Of a DNA stretch of 64,000 bases, positions 1 through 9,047 are shown in pieces. Source of the DNA: Prevotella sp. (lineage in GTDB: Bacteria; Bacteroidota; Bacteroidia; Bacteroidales; Bacteroidaceae); assembly GCA_017561825.1 (NCBI GenBank), contig JAFZBK010000004.1, positions 45,675-109,674 on the forward strand. The letters run 5' to 3'. The translations under genes and the position numbers were made by a program. The notes below the pieces were generated by a model. That model saw nothing but the letters and a program-made list of their open reading frames with translations. It ran no database searches and was not told the origin of the DNA. Numbering within the stretch: position 1 is the stretch's first letter; every line of letters starts with the position of its first letter.

Positions 1-2
1 AG

Positions 3-797
3 ATGTCGAAGGACAACTTCACACCTGAGGCTATCAGGGATGTAGAGCAGATGTGGAAGACCAGCGCGATGAGCTGTCCGCCAGTGAGCATTATGAGTCG
101 TTGTCTGAAGACTTCCACGGGCTATCAGGTGCGTGGTATTCCTGTGGATATGGTGGAGGCCGACCAAGAGGAGTCACGACAGGAGCTGACGGTTGACTTC
201 ACCACCGACGGTCGTATATCTGGTGTGAGCATCTCGATCGACCTGCAGCGCTATGAGGAGATCATGGGACAGAAGGAGAGTGATCTTGACTATGCCCGCA
301 GACAGATCATTGTTGACTTCGTGGAGAACTTCCGCACGGCGTATAACCGTAAGGATATCGACTTGCTGAACAGTGTGTTCTCTGACAAGGCGCTGATCAT
401 CACGGGTAAGATCGTGAAGGAGAAGCCGAACAGTGACCTCACCCGCATGACACTCAATAATAATAAGGTGGTGTATATCAAGCAGTCGAAAGAGCAGTAT
501 ATTGCCAATCTCACCCGCGTATTCAAGAACACGAAGTATATCAACGTGAAGTTCGACGAGATAGAGGTGGTGCAGCACCCGAAGTATGATGATGTGTATG
601 GCGTCACACTGAAGCAGTACTGGCATACCTCTGGCTATAGCGACGAGGGTTATCTGTTCCTGATGATTGACTTCCGTGATGCTGATAACCCATTGATCCA
701 GGTGCGTACCTGGCAGCCGTACAAGAATGCGGAAGGACAGGTGGTTACCAAACGTGAGGATGTGTTCCACTTAGGATCGTTCAGGATCGTTAGATAA
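3..797 (+). CDS. Conserved hypothetical protein with NTF2-like domain, probably 5' truncated by the window
   Basis: The frame is open from the first base, so the Met at base 3 is probably internal and the true N-terminus, perhaps with a signal peptide, lies outside the window. Of the 264 residues visible, roughly 95-220 look like an NTF2/SnoaL-type cone: a helix (FVENFRTAYNRKD), a short strand (KALIITG) and alternating hydrophobic strands with conserved Tyr/Trp (LKQYWHTSGY, VRTWQPY). Such domains occur in many Bacteroidetes exported proteins of unknown role. No catalytic signature is visible and I assign no function. The gene ends with TAA and is followed by a tandem palindrome and a terminator-like hairpin, and it converges on the pilus operon. 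Confidence 0.6.
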   Translation: MSKDNFTPEAIRDVEQMWKTSAMSCPPVSIMSRCLKTSTGYQVRGIPVDMVEADQEESRQELTVDFTTDGRISGVSISIDLQRYEEIMGQKESDLDYARRQIIVDFVENFRTAYNRKDIDLLNSVFSDKALIITGKIVKEKPNSDLTRMTLNNNKVVYIKQSKEQYIANLTRVFKNTKYINVKFDEIEVVQHPKYDDVYGVTLKQYWHTSGYSDEGYLFLMIDFRDADNPLIQVRTWQPYKNAEGQVVTKREDVFHLGSFRIVR

Positions 798-803
798 AAA
801 CTA

Positions 804-862
804 TTCCCATGTTGGGAACAGATCGTTCCCAACGTGGGAATAAATAGTTCCCAACGTGGGAA
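804..862. repeat. Three palindromes in tandem, 22-bp period
   Basis: The 15-bp palindrome TTCCCAACGTGGGAA occurs at 826-840 and 848-862, and a variant TTCCCATGTTGGGAA at 804-818. The start-to-start distance is exactly 22 bp each time, about two helical turns. It lies in the spacer between two convergent genes, just upstream of a terminator-like hairpin. It could be a protein-binding array or a REP-type repeat. Confidence 0.75.
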
Positions 863-876
863 CAAAAACAAACAGT

Positions 877-917
877 AATGGCTCCCATATGTTAAACAAA
901 AACAATTGGGAGCCATT
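877..917. terminator. Bidirectional terminator-like hairpin between convergent genes
   Basis: AATGGCTCCCA (877-887) pairs perfectly with TGGGAGCCATT (907-917) across a 19-nt A/T-rich loop. It lies 80 bp after the first gene and 39 bp after the end of the TPR gene on the other strand, so it could end both transcripts. The U-tract is short. Confidence 0.55.
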
Positions 918-955
918 ATTGTTTGCCTTTGGCTGCTATAGCCAAGAGCCTTTTG

Positions 956-2335
956 TTAGAAGGCGAAGCCGATACCCAGACTGAAGCAATGCTGACCGAG
1001 GAAGTCCTTCAGTACATTGTTCAGGGCAAAGCGGTAGTTGTAGGCTACGCGAGCTGCGAAGAAGCTGTACTTCACGCAAAGACCGATCTCTGGATTCACT
1101 GACACGGCAGCGTTGAACTTCTGACCGTCCTCCAAGTCGATATCCTGCACATTGGCCTCCTTATTAGGATAGCCATGCTTATCGGGATGGGAGTTCTTGT
1201 CGATGGTCTCATAATCTCCATAGAAGCCCTTCATGGTAACACCAGGACCGAAGGTGATCCAGATGGGTACCTTTTCCGACTTCACGATATGCTTGGTCCA
1301 ACCCACACCGAAGTTCACCTCTGGGTGATCAGGAATGGCATTACCCGAGTTGCTCTGGATGGCACTGAAGCCCTTGGAGTTCACGTTCAGGTGCAGATAG
1401 ATACCCGCTTTGGTCTGGTTGTAACGACCGTAATGGATACCAATGGGCGCTCCATCCATCCACTCGTAGGTAACAACACTGGCGTGCTCTTCCTTGGCGG
1501 TGAGGTAGTTGGTGATACTGTTCAGACGCTCTGTTGATGTCTTGGCCTCAGGACAGCCGTTCTCAACCACACGTTGATAAAGGGCACGGGCCTTCTCGTA
1601 CAGACGGTTGTCGAAATAGGCCTCCGCCTGCTTGAATGTTACGGCACACTCAGAAGCGTAACGCTCATTACACTCCTTGAACCGCTGCACTGCATAGGCA
1701 TCATACGAGTTGATCTGCACGATGTTGTTATAGATCTCTGCGGCAGCACTGTAGTCGAGCATACGATACAGGATGTCAGCATCACTGCGCAACTTGATCA
1801 GCGAGTCAACCTTGGCGATATTCGCATCGTTCTCCTTTTCATCACAATCCGAGCACTGCTTGGCCACGTTGAACTGGTTGAGCGCCTCCTCGTAGTTGGC
1901 ATTCTGGATCTCACGAACACCCATGTTACGATGACCGCGATAGCAACCAGCGTCCACCATCGAGTTCGGGTCGTAGATCTTGAACGTGCGCAACTGTTTC
2001 GGCTCCAGGTCGAGCGGGATGTCGAGGGGGTTGAACCCTGGGGCTGTGATGGTGATCACACGACCGCGATACCTTGGACCAGCAGGGAATTCAATGAAAT
2101 ACACGGAATCCGTTCCCTGAATCTCGGTACTGAAGAGGTCAACCGACTTATCCATCGTTGAAGAGAACTGCAAGGGAATGGTGTGGTTACACCTGATTTC
2201 CACAGCAGCCTTCTCACCTTCGCTCGAATAGACAGCATTGGCTTGTGAGAGATCATCTACTTCGAGTACCCCTTGTGCCCTGACTGCGACTGCTGTCACA
2301 ACAAGCAGGAGTAATAGGATTGTTTTCTTTATCAT
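956..2335 (-). CDS. Exported TPR protein with possible outer-membrane C-terminal domain
   Basis: The predicted protein has 459 residues, starting at the ATG at 2335, which gives a clean signal peptide (MIKKTILLLLLVV, cleavage near VRAQG). An ATG 12 codons upstream would put charged residues in front and is less likely. Residues about 130-290 hold degenerate tetratricopeptide helices (NANYEEALNQFNVAKQC, YSAAAEIYNNIVQIN, LYEKARALYQRVVENG). The C-terminal third has alternating strands and ends in LGIGFAF, a terminal Phe typical of outer-membrane barrels. It is the last gene downstream of the fimbrillin cluster on the same strand, 40 bp after the last lipoprotein, so it may be a pilus assembly or anchoring factor. 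That role is inferred from position only. Confidence 0.6.
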   Translation of the reverse strand: MIKKTILLLLLVVTAVAVRAQGVLEVDDLSQANAVYSSEGEKAAVEIRCNHTIPLQFSSTMDKSVDLFSTEIQGTDSVYFIEFPAGPRYRGRVITITAPGFNPLDIPLDLEPKQLRTFKIYDPNSMVDAGCYRGHRNMGVREIQNANYEEALNQFNVAKQCSDCDEKENDANIAKVDSLIKLRSDADILYRMLDYSAAAEIYNNIVQINSYDAYAVQRFKECNERYASECAVTFKQAEAYFDNRLYEKARALYQRVVENGCPEAKTSTERLNSITNYLTAKEEHASVVTYEWMDGAPIGIHYGRYNQTKAGIYLHLNVNSKGFSAIQSNSGNAIPDHPEVNFGVGWTKHIVKSEKVPIWITFGPGVTMKGFYGDYETIDKNSHPDKHGYPNKEANVQDIDLEDGQKFNAAVSVNPEIGLCVKYSFFAARVAYNYRFALNNVLKDFLGQHCFSLGIGFAF

Positions 2336-2374
2336 AACGATATCTTGTATTTGAATTTTCGACATGCACATGGC

Positions 2375-3205
2375 TTAGTAAGTTGGATAAATAATCTTAT
2401 TGGTAATGAACCCTTTGTCTTCATCAACATCTACATAAAATTGTTCGTACGAATAGAAACTATTATTCCAACACCAAAACTCAAATCTGGTGCCAGGCTT
2501 AGTGATATAATAGTAGTATTCTCCAGTATTATACGGAATGGGGCAACTACCTTCCTCTTCTTCTTCGTTGTAAAAGTATGACCAGCTACCCATACTTGAA
2601 ATATCACTTATGATCTCATCGCTTTCCCAGTCATAGTAAGACATCCTTACCAATCCCATCTGATGGTCCATTGTGAACGAAACAGAAGCCGTCTCACTAT
2701 TGTCTATTCCCTTACCAATCATCAAGTCGCTGGCGTTGAAGTTTGCCAATGTGCTCTGGTCTAACAGAGGCTCCCATGATGAAATGAATGTGCTAAAGAA
2801 TTCCGTAGGAGCAGCGTCCATATAGGAATTAATCAAATAATACCAATCATCTTCGTCTTCTTTCTCCACATAGGGATAATAAGCATAATAGGAGCAGTTG
2901 GACGAATAGTAAACTTTATTCGATGAATCTACCAGATTCCATTTCGTGCCATCGTATTCATAGGCGACATTTTTCTTCATCATATCCCCAGAGGAATTAA
3001 TGACGAAGACACCAATCTTATCACCGCTTTCAAAAGAGGTAGTAACATCGTTGACAGTAGCACGCGTGGAAATGGAGGAAGGATGGTTTACCATCACTCG
3101 TAGCTCAGGCAATGTTCCTTCTTTCACCTGCTCCATTTCGTCTTGGGAACAGGCTGCAAGCAGGATAACTGTCATGCTCATGAAGAGATAATATATCTTT
3201 TTCAT
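2375..3205 (-). CDS. Fimbrillin-like lipoprotein (divergent, last of four)
   Basis: A lipoprotein signal is present with lipobox LLAAC and acylated Cys19 when started at the ATG at 3205; an ATG three codons upstream is possible. The mature part has the fimbrillin layout: a short linker, then STRAT with Arg48, a likely site for Arg-specific trimming, then SGDKIGVF, YAYYPY and DLMIGKG, motifs shared with the other fimbrillins here. It is unusual in having an acidic, Tyr-rich second half (EEEEE, YYYY) and in lacking the I-x-D-W tail seen in its three neighbours and in the DUF5119 protein. It could be a tip or minor subunit. Family assignment is good; the subunit role is inferred. Confidence 0.72.
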   Translation of the reverse strand: MKKIYYLFMSMTVILLAACSQDEMEQVKEGTLPELRVMVNHPSSISTRATVNDVTTSFESGDKIGVFVINSSGDMMKKNVAYEYDGTKWNLVDSSNKVYYSSNCSYYAYYPYVEKEDEDDWYYLINSYMDAAPTEFFSTFISSWEPLLDQSTLANFNASDLMIGKGIDNSETASVSFTMDHQMGLVRMSYYDWESDEIISDISSMGSWSYFYNEEEEEGSCPIPYNTGEYYYYITKPGTRFEFWCWNNSFYSYEQFYVDVDEDKGFITNKIIYPTY

Positions 3206-3223
3206 TATTCTCATTTCTTCCTT

Positions 3224-4183
3224 TTATTGATGTATCCTCCAGTCGTTTACAGATACAGGATCAAGTGTTTGTCCTTCAGGATTAACAAATCCGTCAACTG
3301 TGAGTTCCTTGTTCCTGATGGTGATATTGAAGGTGTTCACTGTTCCTGGATCGAAAGGTAATGGGCCATCAGGATCATACTCATATATTCCTCCCATGTA
3401 ATAGTAGATTGATCCGTCTAATAGGGTGATGGTAATAGCGAATGACTCGATGGGAGAGGGTAAGAGGATCGCTGAATAGGAAGCATCATACCCAGTAACC
3501 GTACTTACCTTGCAGGGAGTAATAGTCGTTGCTTCATCGTAATCAACATCGAAATAACCATGATTAGGATCAGCATCTTCATCATCATCATCAACGTAAG
3601 GCTCTGTGTAGGTTGCCTGATAAAATAGTGGGTTTTGGTTAACCATATCTCCTAATTCCACACTACTGATTTCTGCTGCTTCATCACATTTGATGTTGAT
3701 GTTCACGCGAGCCATCTGATGATAGAATTTCAGTTCGGGTGTTGCTGTCTTTCTGATCGTGGTGCTTGGGGCATAGAGGAAGTCGCTGTTGTAGTAATTC
3801 TGTTCATCACTTTGGTCTAACTCAACAGTAATTGTGCCATCCAAGGAATTAATTTCTTTCTTGGCAAAACTCCAAGCGGTAACGGTTATTGAAGTTCCTT
3901 CAAAATCTTCCCAGTAGAACGTGTTGCTCACATCAATACCTACGGCCTTCGGAGAGCCATCATCGTCAAAAGTGATCTTATATTGCTTGACATCCTCTCC
4001 CACCTTCACAAATATATAGTCGTCCTCAGACCACGTATTGTCTGTGATGGCACGCGTCTCTTGATAACCCATACTAACCTGGAAAGCCAGTTCGTGACGG
4101 GTTAAAGAGTCATCTTCCTCTGTTGTACAAGCAGAGAAGAATAACGCGCCTATGGCTATGATGAGAAGTTTGCTCAGCTTCAT
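3224..4183 (-). CDS. Fimbrillin family lipoprotein (Mfa/FimA-like)
   Basis: The 319-residue precursor has a lipobox FFSAC with Cys19 and then ETRAI with Arg44. In Porphyromonas type V pili the equivalent Arg is cut by gingipain so that the freed N-terminal strand can be exchanged between subunits. Later motifs match the family: a hydrophobic strand-rich core, YNSDFLYAP, KFYHQMARVNINI (the common F-x-H-x-x-A/L-V segment) and an end in PVSVNDWRIHQ. An acidic run near residue 200 (DDDDEDAD) is unusual. It lies third in a row of four paralogues with 15-20 bp spacers, so the genes are probably cotranscribed. Confidence 0.82.
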   Translation of the reverse strand: MKLSKLLIIAIGALFFSACTTEEDDSLTRHELAFQVSMGYQETRAITDNTWSEDDYIFVKVGEDVKQYKITFDDDGSPKAVGIDVSNTFYWEDFEGTSITVTAWSFAKKEINSLDGTITVELDQSDEQNYYNSDFLYAPSTTIRKTATPELKFYHQMARVNINIKCDEAAEISSVELGDMVNQNPLFYQATYTEPYVDDDDEDADPNHGYFDVDYDEATTITPCKVSTVTGYDASYSAILLPSPIESFAITITLLDGSIYYYMGGIYEYDPDGPLPFDPGTVNTFNITIRNKELTVDGFVNPEGQTLDPVSVNDWRIHQ

Positions 4184-4197
4184 ATCTTGTTTACTGA

Positions 4198-5160
4198 TTA
4201 CATCCTGTAAGCATCTCCGTCGGTTTCGCCAACATTATCCCAATCTGTAATAGTGATCGTGTCAATGGTAATATCCGACTTCCTAACCGTTAGGTTATAG
4301 GTATAGGCTTTTCCTGCTACAAATTCCACTTCATTAACTGTGGTTGGAATACTATAGCCATAGCTGGTCTGGTTAGTGGTGCTAATTCTGATAAACAGAG
4401 AACCTGCCGAAATTACTTGCGGTATAATGATTCCACTCATACCGATAGGTCCTGCTTCTTCTGTCACTGTCAGAGTACCTAAAGAAACAAAAGGCGATGC
4501 TGCTTGTCCTTGGCTTTCGAGAGCGGTTACTATACCTGTCTGAACATTAAAGGTGGCTTCATTCGTACGTGTATATATGGTAACTGTGGCGCCTTGAAGA
4601 TCACTTTCTAAGATTCCGTCACCCGCTGAGATGTTGACGTTAATCTTCGTCAGGCAATGCTTGAACTGTAGGGTAACATTGTTGGTGGTTCTATATACAA
4701 CCTTATCATTAGTAGTAGGAGAACCGACCATCAAATCACTGGCTTTGTAATTATCATCCGTACTCTGATCACTTTGTACTGAGAATTGCGCTGATTCATC
4801 TGTAACAAGTACACCGTTTTTAGTTGCATCTAAGGGATAGACGGCATAGATTGTGATACCGTTACCGTTCTGGGGGAAATACTGTGTTGTCGTAGTGGTA
4901 AGAGATCCATCTTCTCCGACTTCATATTCCAACGGCTGGGTGTAAGATGTGGAGGGCGATGAGGAGTTCTCATTGATATACACAGCCACTTCTGCCCCAC
5001 TATCAAAGGCTTCTGACTGGATGCCTTGAGCAGCTCGGGTTTGTACCAACAGGGTGGAATTCAGTTTGATCTCGCACTTCCCAATCTGCTCAAACTCTTC
5101 ATTACTGCTGCATGCTGCCAATGCTACGACAGCGGTTGCAAGAAATATATACTTCTTCAT
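4198..5160 (-). CDS. Fimbrillin family lipoprotein (Mfa/FimA-like)
   Basis: The 320-residue precursor starts MKKYIFLATAVVALAAC, with lipid-modified Cys17. QTRAA with Arg42 is the predicted processing site. The core carries GAEVAVYINE, GITIYAVYPLDA, ASDLMVGSP and LQFKHCLTKINVNI, the set of strands that recurs in the neighbouring fimbrillins. It ends ITITDWDNVGETDGDAYRM. It is well preserved and shares the C-terminal D-W tail, so it is a good candidate for a shaft subunit, although which paralogue is the main one cannot be told from sequence. The flanking spacers are 14 and 21 bp. Confidence 0.84.
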   Translation of the reverse strand: MKKYIFLATAVVALAACSSNEEFEQIGKCEIKLNSTLLVQTRAAQGIQSEAFDSGAEVAVYINENSSSPSTSYTQPLEYEVGEDGSLTTTTTQYFPQNGNGITIYAVYPLDATKNGVLVTDESAQFSVQSDQSTDDNYKASDLMVGSPTTNDKVVYRTTNNVTLQFKHCLTKINVNISAGDGILESDLQGATVTIYTRTNEATFNVQTGIVTALESQGQAASPFVSLGTLTVTEEAGPIGMSGIIIPQVISAGSLFIRISTTNQTSYGYSIPTTVNEVEFVAGKAYTYNLTVRKSDITIDTITITDWDNVGETDGDAYRM

Positions 5161-5181
5161 AACGAAAGTTTTTAATGGTGA

Positions 5182-6099
5182 TTAAATGGCATTACCGTCC
5201 TCGCCTCCGTTACCGTCTGCCCAGTCTTCAATGCGGGAATTAACGATCAAAGAGGTCTTGTTGATGGTGATGTCGTATTTGTACTTGTTTCCTGCAACGA
5301 ACGACTTAGATTTAGCTGCGCTATTCACAGTCCACTTGTATTCACCAGCTCCAGGAACACTGAAGGTCAGGATCATACCCGTTGTCGTTGTGGCAGGCAG
5401 AAGGATAGCCTCGCTGCTTGTTCCGTCGGCAGATGTCAGTAAGGTAATATCACCGGTAGCAGCACCTGTGCCAACAACTGCAGCATTGTTAATGATGTCG
5501 CAAGTACCGGTAGTCTGCTGACCGCTAATGGTCACAGTCATATAGGCCAGCTGATCAGAAGTGATACCATCACCAGGTTTCATGGTGAGGGCTATCTTCA
5601 CCAACTTGTGGTAGAAGTCGAGGGAGGCCACAGGACTAAGCTTGTTCACGCCGCTTACTGGGGCAGCCACAAGCAGGTCGATAGCCTCTTGATCATCTTG
5701 GTTGCTGACATCAATAGAGTAAGTTCCCGATGCGGCTGAGGCCGTGTAGGGATAGTAGGCAGCAATGGTGAAGTCTTTTCCATCGTAAGGCAGCATGATA
5801 GTCTGGTCTTCAGCGGTGGGTAGGAATTTACCATCACCTTCTTTCGTTGCGTAGCTTTTATTAATGTACTCCTGCGTACCTTCTTTCAAGGCGAAAACAC
5901 CGATTTTGTCACCTGCTGTCCATGCAGCATTGACGGCACGGGTGTTGATAGCGGAAACGATCTGTAGTTCCACAGGTTGTTGGTTCTCCATGTTCTGTTC
6001 GTCATCACTGCTACAAGAAGAGAACAGCACGGGGGTCATCATGGCACAAACGACTGTTGCCAATGAGACGCTTGTCATAAGGTTTCTTTTCATTTTCAT
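5182..6099 (-). CDS. Fimbrillin family lipoprotein (Mfa/FimA-like), first of the row
   Basis: The 305-residue precursor has a long signal peptide with lipobox FSSC and Cys29, then INTRAVN with Arg54 as likely trimming site, followed by AGDKIGVFALKEG, FTIAAYYPY, IDLLVAAPV and LDFYHKLVKIALTM. The C-terminus is INKTSLIVNSRIEDWADG. Of the four paralogues this is the most regular, and it is the first fimbrillin after the two accessory genes, the place often held by a major subunit; that ranking is inference. The start at 6099 gives MKMKRN; a second ATG two codons in is equivalent. A 57-bp A/T-rich spacer separates it from the DUF5119 gene. Confidence 0.85.
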   Translation of the reverse strand: MKMKRNLMTSVSLATVVCAMMTPVLFSSCSSDDEQNMENQQPVELQIVSAINTRAVNAAWTAGDKIGVFALKEGTQEYINKSYATKEGDGKFLPTAEDQTIMLPYDGKDFTIAAYYPYTASAASGTYSIDVSNQDDQEAIDLLVAAPVSGVNKLSPVASLDFYHKLVKIALTMKPGDGITSDQLAYMTVTISGQQTTGTCDIINNAAVVGTGAATGDITLLTSADGTSSEAILLPATTTTGMILTFSVPGAGEYKWTVNSAAKSKSFVAGNKYKYDITINKTSLIVNSRIEDWADGNGGEDGNAI

Positions 6100-6156
6100 A
6101 TTGTTTTTGTTTTATTATTGATTATTCCTAATATTATATTATGGTAATAAAATAGA

Positions 6157-7077
6157 TTATTTTATGTCGTGATGTCCTTCATCAATCACATGCCAGTCAA
6201 TGATAGAGGTACGAATTCCAGATTCTGTCTTGATAAAGTAGTCGAGTTCCACCTTTGTTACATCGTCTTTCTTACTGATATTGTCCAGAATGTTCTCAAG
6301 ATTGATGGTCATGGTAGCCTCCGTTCCATCACTATAGGTGATATGTAACTCCATAGGTTGTGTGGAGGAATGAATGATATCAATGATGCGGATGGTACAG
6401 GTATAGGTAGGTACCGACTGTCCCTGCAGCTCTTCCTCCTTACCGTTGTAAGGAGTATAGGTAAGGGTGAGAGGTAAAGAAATGATGCTATTATAGTCGG
6501 AAACAACCTCTCCGGTAGTAATATCAACAGCCTGTGCAATACCATCGATGGATCCCGTAATGCTTGAGATATACTGCTCGTCGCCTGGCCACATATAGAT
6601 GCTCACTGTTACTTCGTGTACCAACTGACGCATAACGAGGTTTACATAGGTGGTATCACTACGCATCACCTTGGCTTCTTCGAAGTTGGAAACCATCAGC
6701 GTACCTGGAGTACGCAGCAGGGTTCCATCTGACTCATTGTCAACCGTGGCCACATTATCTTCTATATGAATACCCTGCGGGTCGTAGTAGGCAAAGACAT
6801 TGTATGTCTCGGGGTGCATATGGCGAAAGATATTGGTAACACCTTCCGCTAAATATGTATCCTCATTCAGCAAGAGAAAATAGTTGTCTGAGGGTGCTAC
6901 ACCCAGATCAGTACGACTCCAGTCGGTATTAACAATCATGGTTCCCAGTTTCCACTCATCGGGATTGTAGTATTCAGGATCGTCTTCAGGCAATAAAAGG
7001 AGCCTATCTTTGACGCATGATGCCAAGAGGAGCATCACGACCATGCTGGTGAATATGTAAAAGATATGCCTTTTCAT
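6157..7077 (-). CDS. DUF5119 family lipoprotein, pilus accessory protein
   Basis: The start codon overlaps the stop of the upstream DUF3575 gene in a TAATG arrangement at 7075-7079, which fixes the start at 7077 and suggests translational coupling. The protein is a lipoprotein (LLLASCVKD) of about 306 residues. The N-terminal part after the Cys has PEYYNPDEWKLGTMIVNTDWS, then FRHMHPETYNVFAYYDP and LVMRQLVHEVTVSIY, and it ends near TSIIDWHVIDEGHHD. This layout and its place between DUF3575 and fimbrillin genes fit the DUF5119 group found in Bacteroidetes pilus loci, where such proteins are thought to be minor or anchoring subunits. No Thr-Arg-Ala processing motif is visible, unlike in the fimbrillins. 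Confidence 0.75.
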   Translation of the reverse strand: MKRHIFYIFTSMVVMLLLASCVKDRLLLLPEDDPEYYNPDEWKLGTMIVNTDWSRTDLGVAPSDNYFLLLNEDTYLAEGVTNIFRHMHPETYNVFAYYDPQGIHIEDNVATVDNESDGTLLRTPGTLMVSNFEEAKVMRSDTTYVNLVMRQLVHEVTVSIYMWPGDEQYISSITGSIDGIAQAVDITTGEVVSDYNSIISLPLTLTYTPYNGKEEELQGQSVPTYTCTIRIIDIIHSSTQPMELHITYSDGTEATMTINLENILDNISKKDDVTKVELDYFIKTESGIRTSIIDWHVIDEGHHDIK

Positions 7078-7676
7078 TACTTTGTCTTTTTTAAGAAATC
7101 CCACACAATAGCCACCGACAGCTTATTGATGCCGATGTAGTTCGAATTATCGTCGCCTGTCTTGTAGCGCACGCCGTCAATAGTCTTGTACTTCTCAATG
7201 GTTGCATGCGTAAAACCGAGTCCACCACCAAAGTCAATAAAGAACTTCTTGTTGTGCAGACGAAGACGGTAACCTGCTGTGATACCACCTCCCATATAGT
7301 CGCCCTGACGACCTCTTTCGGTAAGTCCGAAATTATACTGTCCGCCATGTACCATGATACCTGCGTACCAAGGACGCTGGGTTGACATATATCCCATATA
7401 GTGACGGATCTCACCGGCAAACTCCTTCTGGGCGAAACGGTGGCTATTGTCACTCCAGCTCCAGCGGGTATAGGTAGCATTCGCCAGAACGCTCCATTCC
7501 TTATTCAACTGCCACTCAATACCTACATCAGGGGTAAGGGTGGCCCAACGAAGTATATTAGCTCGCAAAAGAATGGATTCTTCCTTATCTTGAGCACACA
7601 CATAACAACAACACAACGTCATAAACGCTGTGAGCAAAATACCTTTGCATATGTGCCGTTTTACTATTTTATCCAC
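7077..7676 (-). CDS. DUF3575 family outer-membrane protein, first gene of the pilus operon
   Basis: The 199-residue precursor has a signal peptide (cleavage near CYVCAQDK) and a beta-barrel-like body: LLRANILRWATLTPDVGIEWQ, a strand pattern with many aromatic residues (WYAGIMVHGGQYNFG), GDYMGGGITAGYRLR and a final strand VAIVWDFLKK. The L-R-x-N-x-L-R-W opening and YMGGG motif are typical of DUF3575 proteins, which commonly precede DUF5119 and fimbrillin genes. Its stop overlaps the next start. It heads the operon, with a Bacteroidetes-type promoter about 60 bp upstream. A likely job is an outer-membrane partner of the pilus; this is inferred from context. Confidence 0.75.
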   Translation of the reverse strand: MDKIVKRHICKGILLTAFMTLCCCYVCAQDKEESILLRANILRWATLTPDVGIEWQLNKEWSVLANATYTRWSWSDNSHRFAQKEFAGEIRHYMGYMSTQRPWYAGIMVHGGQYNFGLTERGRQGDYMGGGITAGYRLRLHNKKFFIDFGGGLGFTHATIEKYKTIDGVRYKTGDDNSNYIGINKLSVAIVWDFLKKTK

Positions 7677-7731
7677 CTAGTAAGTTTAATTCGTTAGTAG
7701 TTTCGCGATATAAGTACTAGCTTATCCGACG

Positions 7732-7762
7732 CAAAGATAGTATAAAAAAATGAAACAACGAA
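7732..7762 (-). promoter_or_regulatory. Putative promoter of the pilus operon
   Basis: On the minus strand TATCTTTG (7732-7739) matches the Bacteroidetes -7 element. A weak -33 box (TTCG, 7759-7762) lies 19 nt upstream. The leader to the DUF3575 start is about 50 nt. Confidence 0.5.
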
Positions 7763-7820
7763 GAAAAAACGTGTTTTTTTGTTATTTGGTGGTACAAAAC
7801 AGACCGATTCTTGATTGATT

Positions 7821-8414
7821 TCAGATCCGTTTGCTCTCTCCGCGGAGAAGGTTCATGAACTCCTCACGTGTCTTTGCTTGGTTGAATGCACCACTGAAGT
7901 CACTGGTTGTCGTGATGGCATTTTGTTTCTCCACGCCCCGCATCTGCATGCACATGTGTTTGGCCTCAATCACCACCATGACTCCAAGCGGACGGAGTGT
8001 CTGCTGGATGCAGTCCTTGATCTGTTGGGTGAGTCGTTCCTGTACTTGAAGACGGTGACTGAAGATATCCACAACGCGGGCAATCTTTGATAATCCAGTG
8101 ATGTATCCGTTGGGAATGTATGCAACATGTACCTTTCCGTAGAACGGCAGCATGTGGTGCTCACAGAGGGAGAAGAAGTCGATATCCTTGACAATCACCA
8201 TCTGGTTGTATTTCTCCTCGAACAGCGCATCGGTGAGCACCTTGTTGGCATCTTGCTCATATCCTCGGGTCAGGATCTGCATAGCTTTGGCCACGCGGAG
8301 GGGAGTCTTTAGCAACCCTTCACGTTCCGTATCCTCTCCCAGCAGTTCCAAGATGCTCTTATAATGAGCAGCGAGTTCCTCGAGTCCTTCTCTGTATTCT
8401 GTTTCCGGATTCAT
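7821..8414 (-). CDS. folE: GTP cyclohydrolase I
   Basis: This 197-residue enzyme converts GTP to 7,8-dihydroneopterin triphosphate, the first step of folate (and possibly queuosine) synthesis. The zinc ligands are visible as Cys84 and His87 in [10 protein letters not shown] and Cys155 in KHMCMQMRG, with the same spacing as in E. coli FolE. Other family motifs are TPLRVAKA near 38-44, [27 protein letters not shown] at 103-129, and the [14 protein letters not shown] tail. It is the last gene of a minus-strand operon, 2 bp after the SPOR gene. FolK, another folate enzyme, is elsewhere in the window. Confidence 0.96.
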   Translation of the reverse strand: MNPETEYREGLEELAAHYKSILELLGEDTEREGLLKTPLRVAKAMQILTRGYEQDANKVLTDALFEEKYNQMVIVKDIDFFSLCEHHMLPFYGKVHVAYIPNGYITGLSKIARVVDIFSHRLQVQERLTQQIKDCIQQTLRPLGVMVVIEAKHMCMQMRGVEKQNAITTTSDFSGAFNQAKTREEFMNLLRGESKRI

Positions 8415-8416
8415 GG

Positions 8417-9043
8417 TTAATTCTGTACGGTAATCTTACCCTTGACGACACAAGCCTGCTTGTATCCCATGGCTTTTACTTTCTTGCAATAGTTGTTGGC
8501 TTCGTTGAAGGTACGGTAGTTACCCATACGACAAATCCAACGCGGAGAATAGAAATGCGTATAGATCGGCTGGTCGGGGAAGGCAGCTTTCAGCTTGTCA
8601 CGTATCTGCTCTGCCTGAACGCGGTCGTTGCGGGTGTTGCCTCCAGAGAAGACCTGTACACGGTAGCCATCTACCTTGTAACTGTTCTTCATCACCTTCT
8701 TACGAGTGTCGATGACAGGAATCTCCAGTTCACTCTCCTCCTTTTCCTTCTTTTCCTTTTCTGCCAGCAGTCGGGCCTTTTCGCGTTCTTTCTCAGCAGC
8801 CAGTCTAGCAGCTTCTTCCTTTTCCTTGGCTGCAGCAGCTGCGGCAGCAGCGGCCTTTTCTTCCTCCAGTTTCTTGGCAGCGAGGGCGGCAGCACCGTTT
8901 ACCAAGTCGGAAATCTCCTTGCTCTCGGTAACGGTAACCGTTCCTTGGCCTTGCTGTTTCTTCTGCAGTTCGTCAAGGAAATTCTGTGCGCTGGCTGTAG
9001 TAGCAGCGCACAGAATAAGTAGTATGGTTATTAGTTTCTTCAT
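8417..9043 (-). CDS. Secreted SPOR-domain protein with charged coiled-coil stretch
   Basis: The 208-residue protein has a signal peptide ([20 protein letters not shown]). Residues about 55-105 are an Ala/Glu/Lys-rich helix that includes a run of nine Ala, likely a rod or coiled coil. The C-terminal 80 residues match a SPOR domain: [62 protein letters not shown] domains bind denuded peptidoglycan at division sites. It sits between the tpiA and folE reading frames with 4-bp and 2-bp gaps, so it is in the same operon. Whether it has a cell-division role here is not shown. Confidence 0.85.
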   Translation of the reverse strand: MKKLITILLILCAATTASAQNFLDELQKKQQGQGTVTVTESKEISDLVNGAAALAAKKLEEEKAAAAAAAAAKEKEEAARLAAEKEREKARLLAEKEKKEKEESELEIPVIDTRKKVMKNSYKVDGYRVQVFSGGNTRNDRVQAEQIRDKLKAAFPDQPIYTHFYSPRWICRMGNYRTFNEANNYCKKVKAMGYKQACVVKGKITVQN

Positions 9044-9047
9044 TTTA

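Noticed and set aside
804-862. Possible small CRISPR array
   Set aside because: There are no spacers longer than 7 bp between the palindromes and no cas genes nearby.
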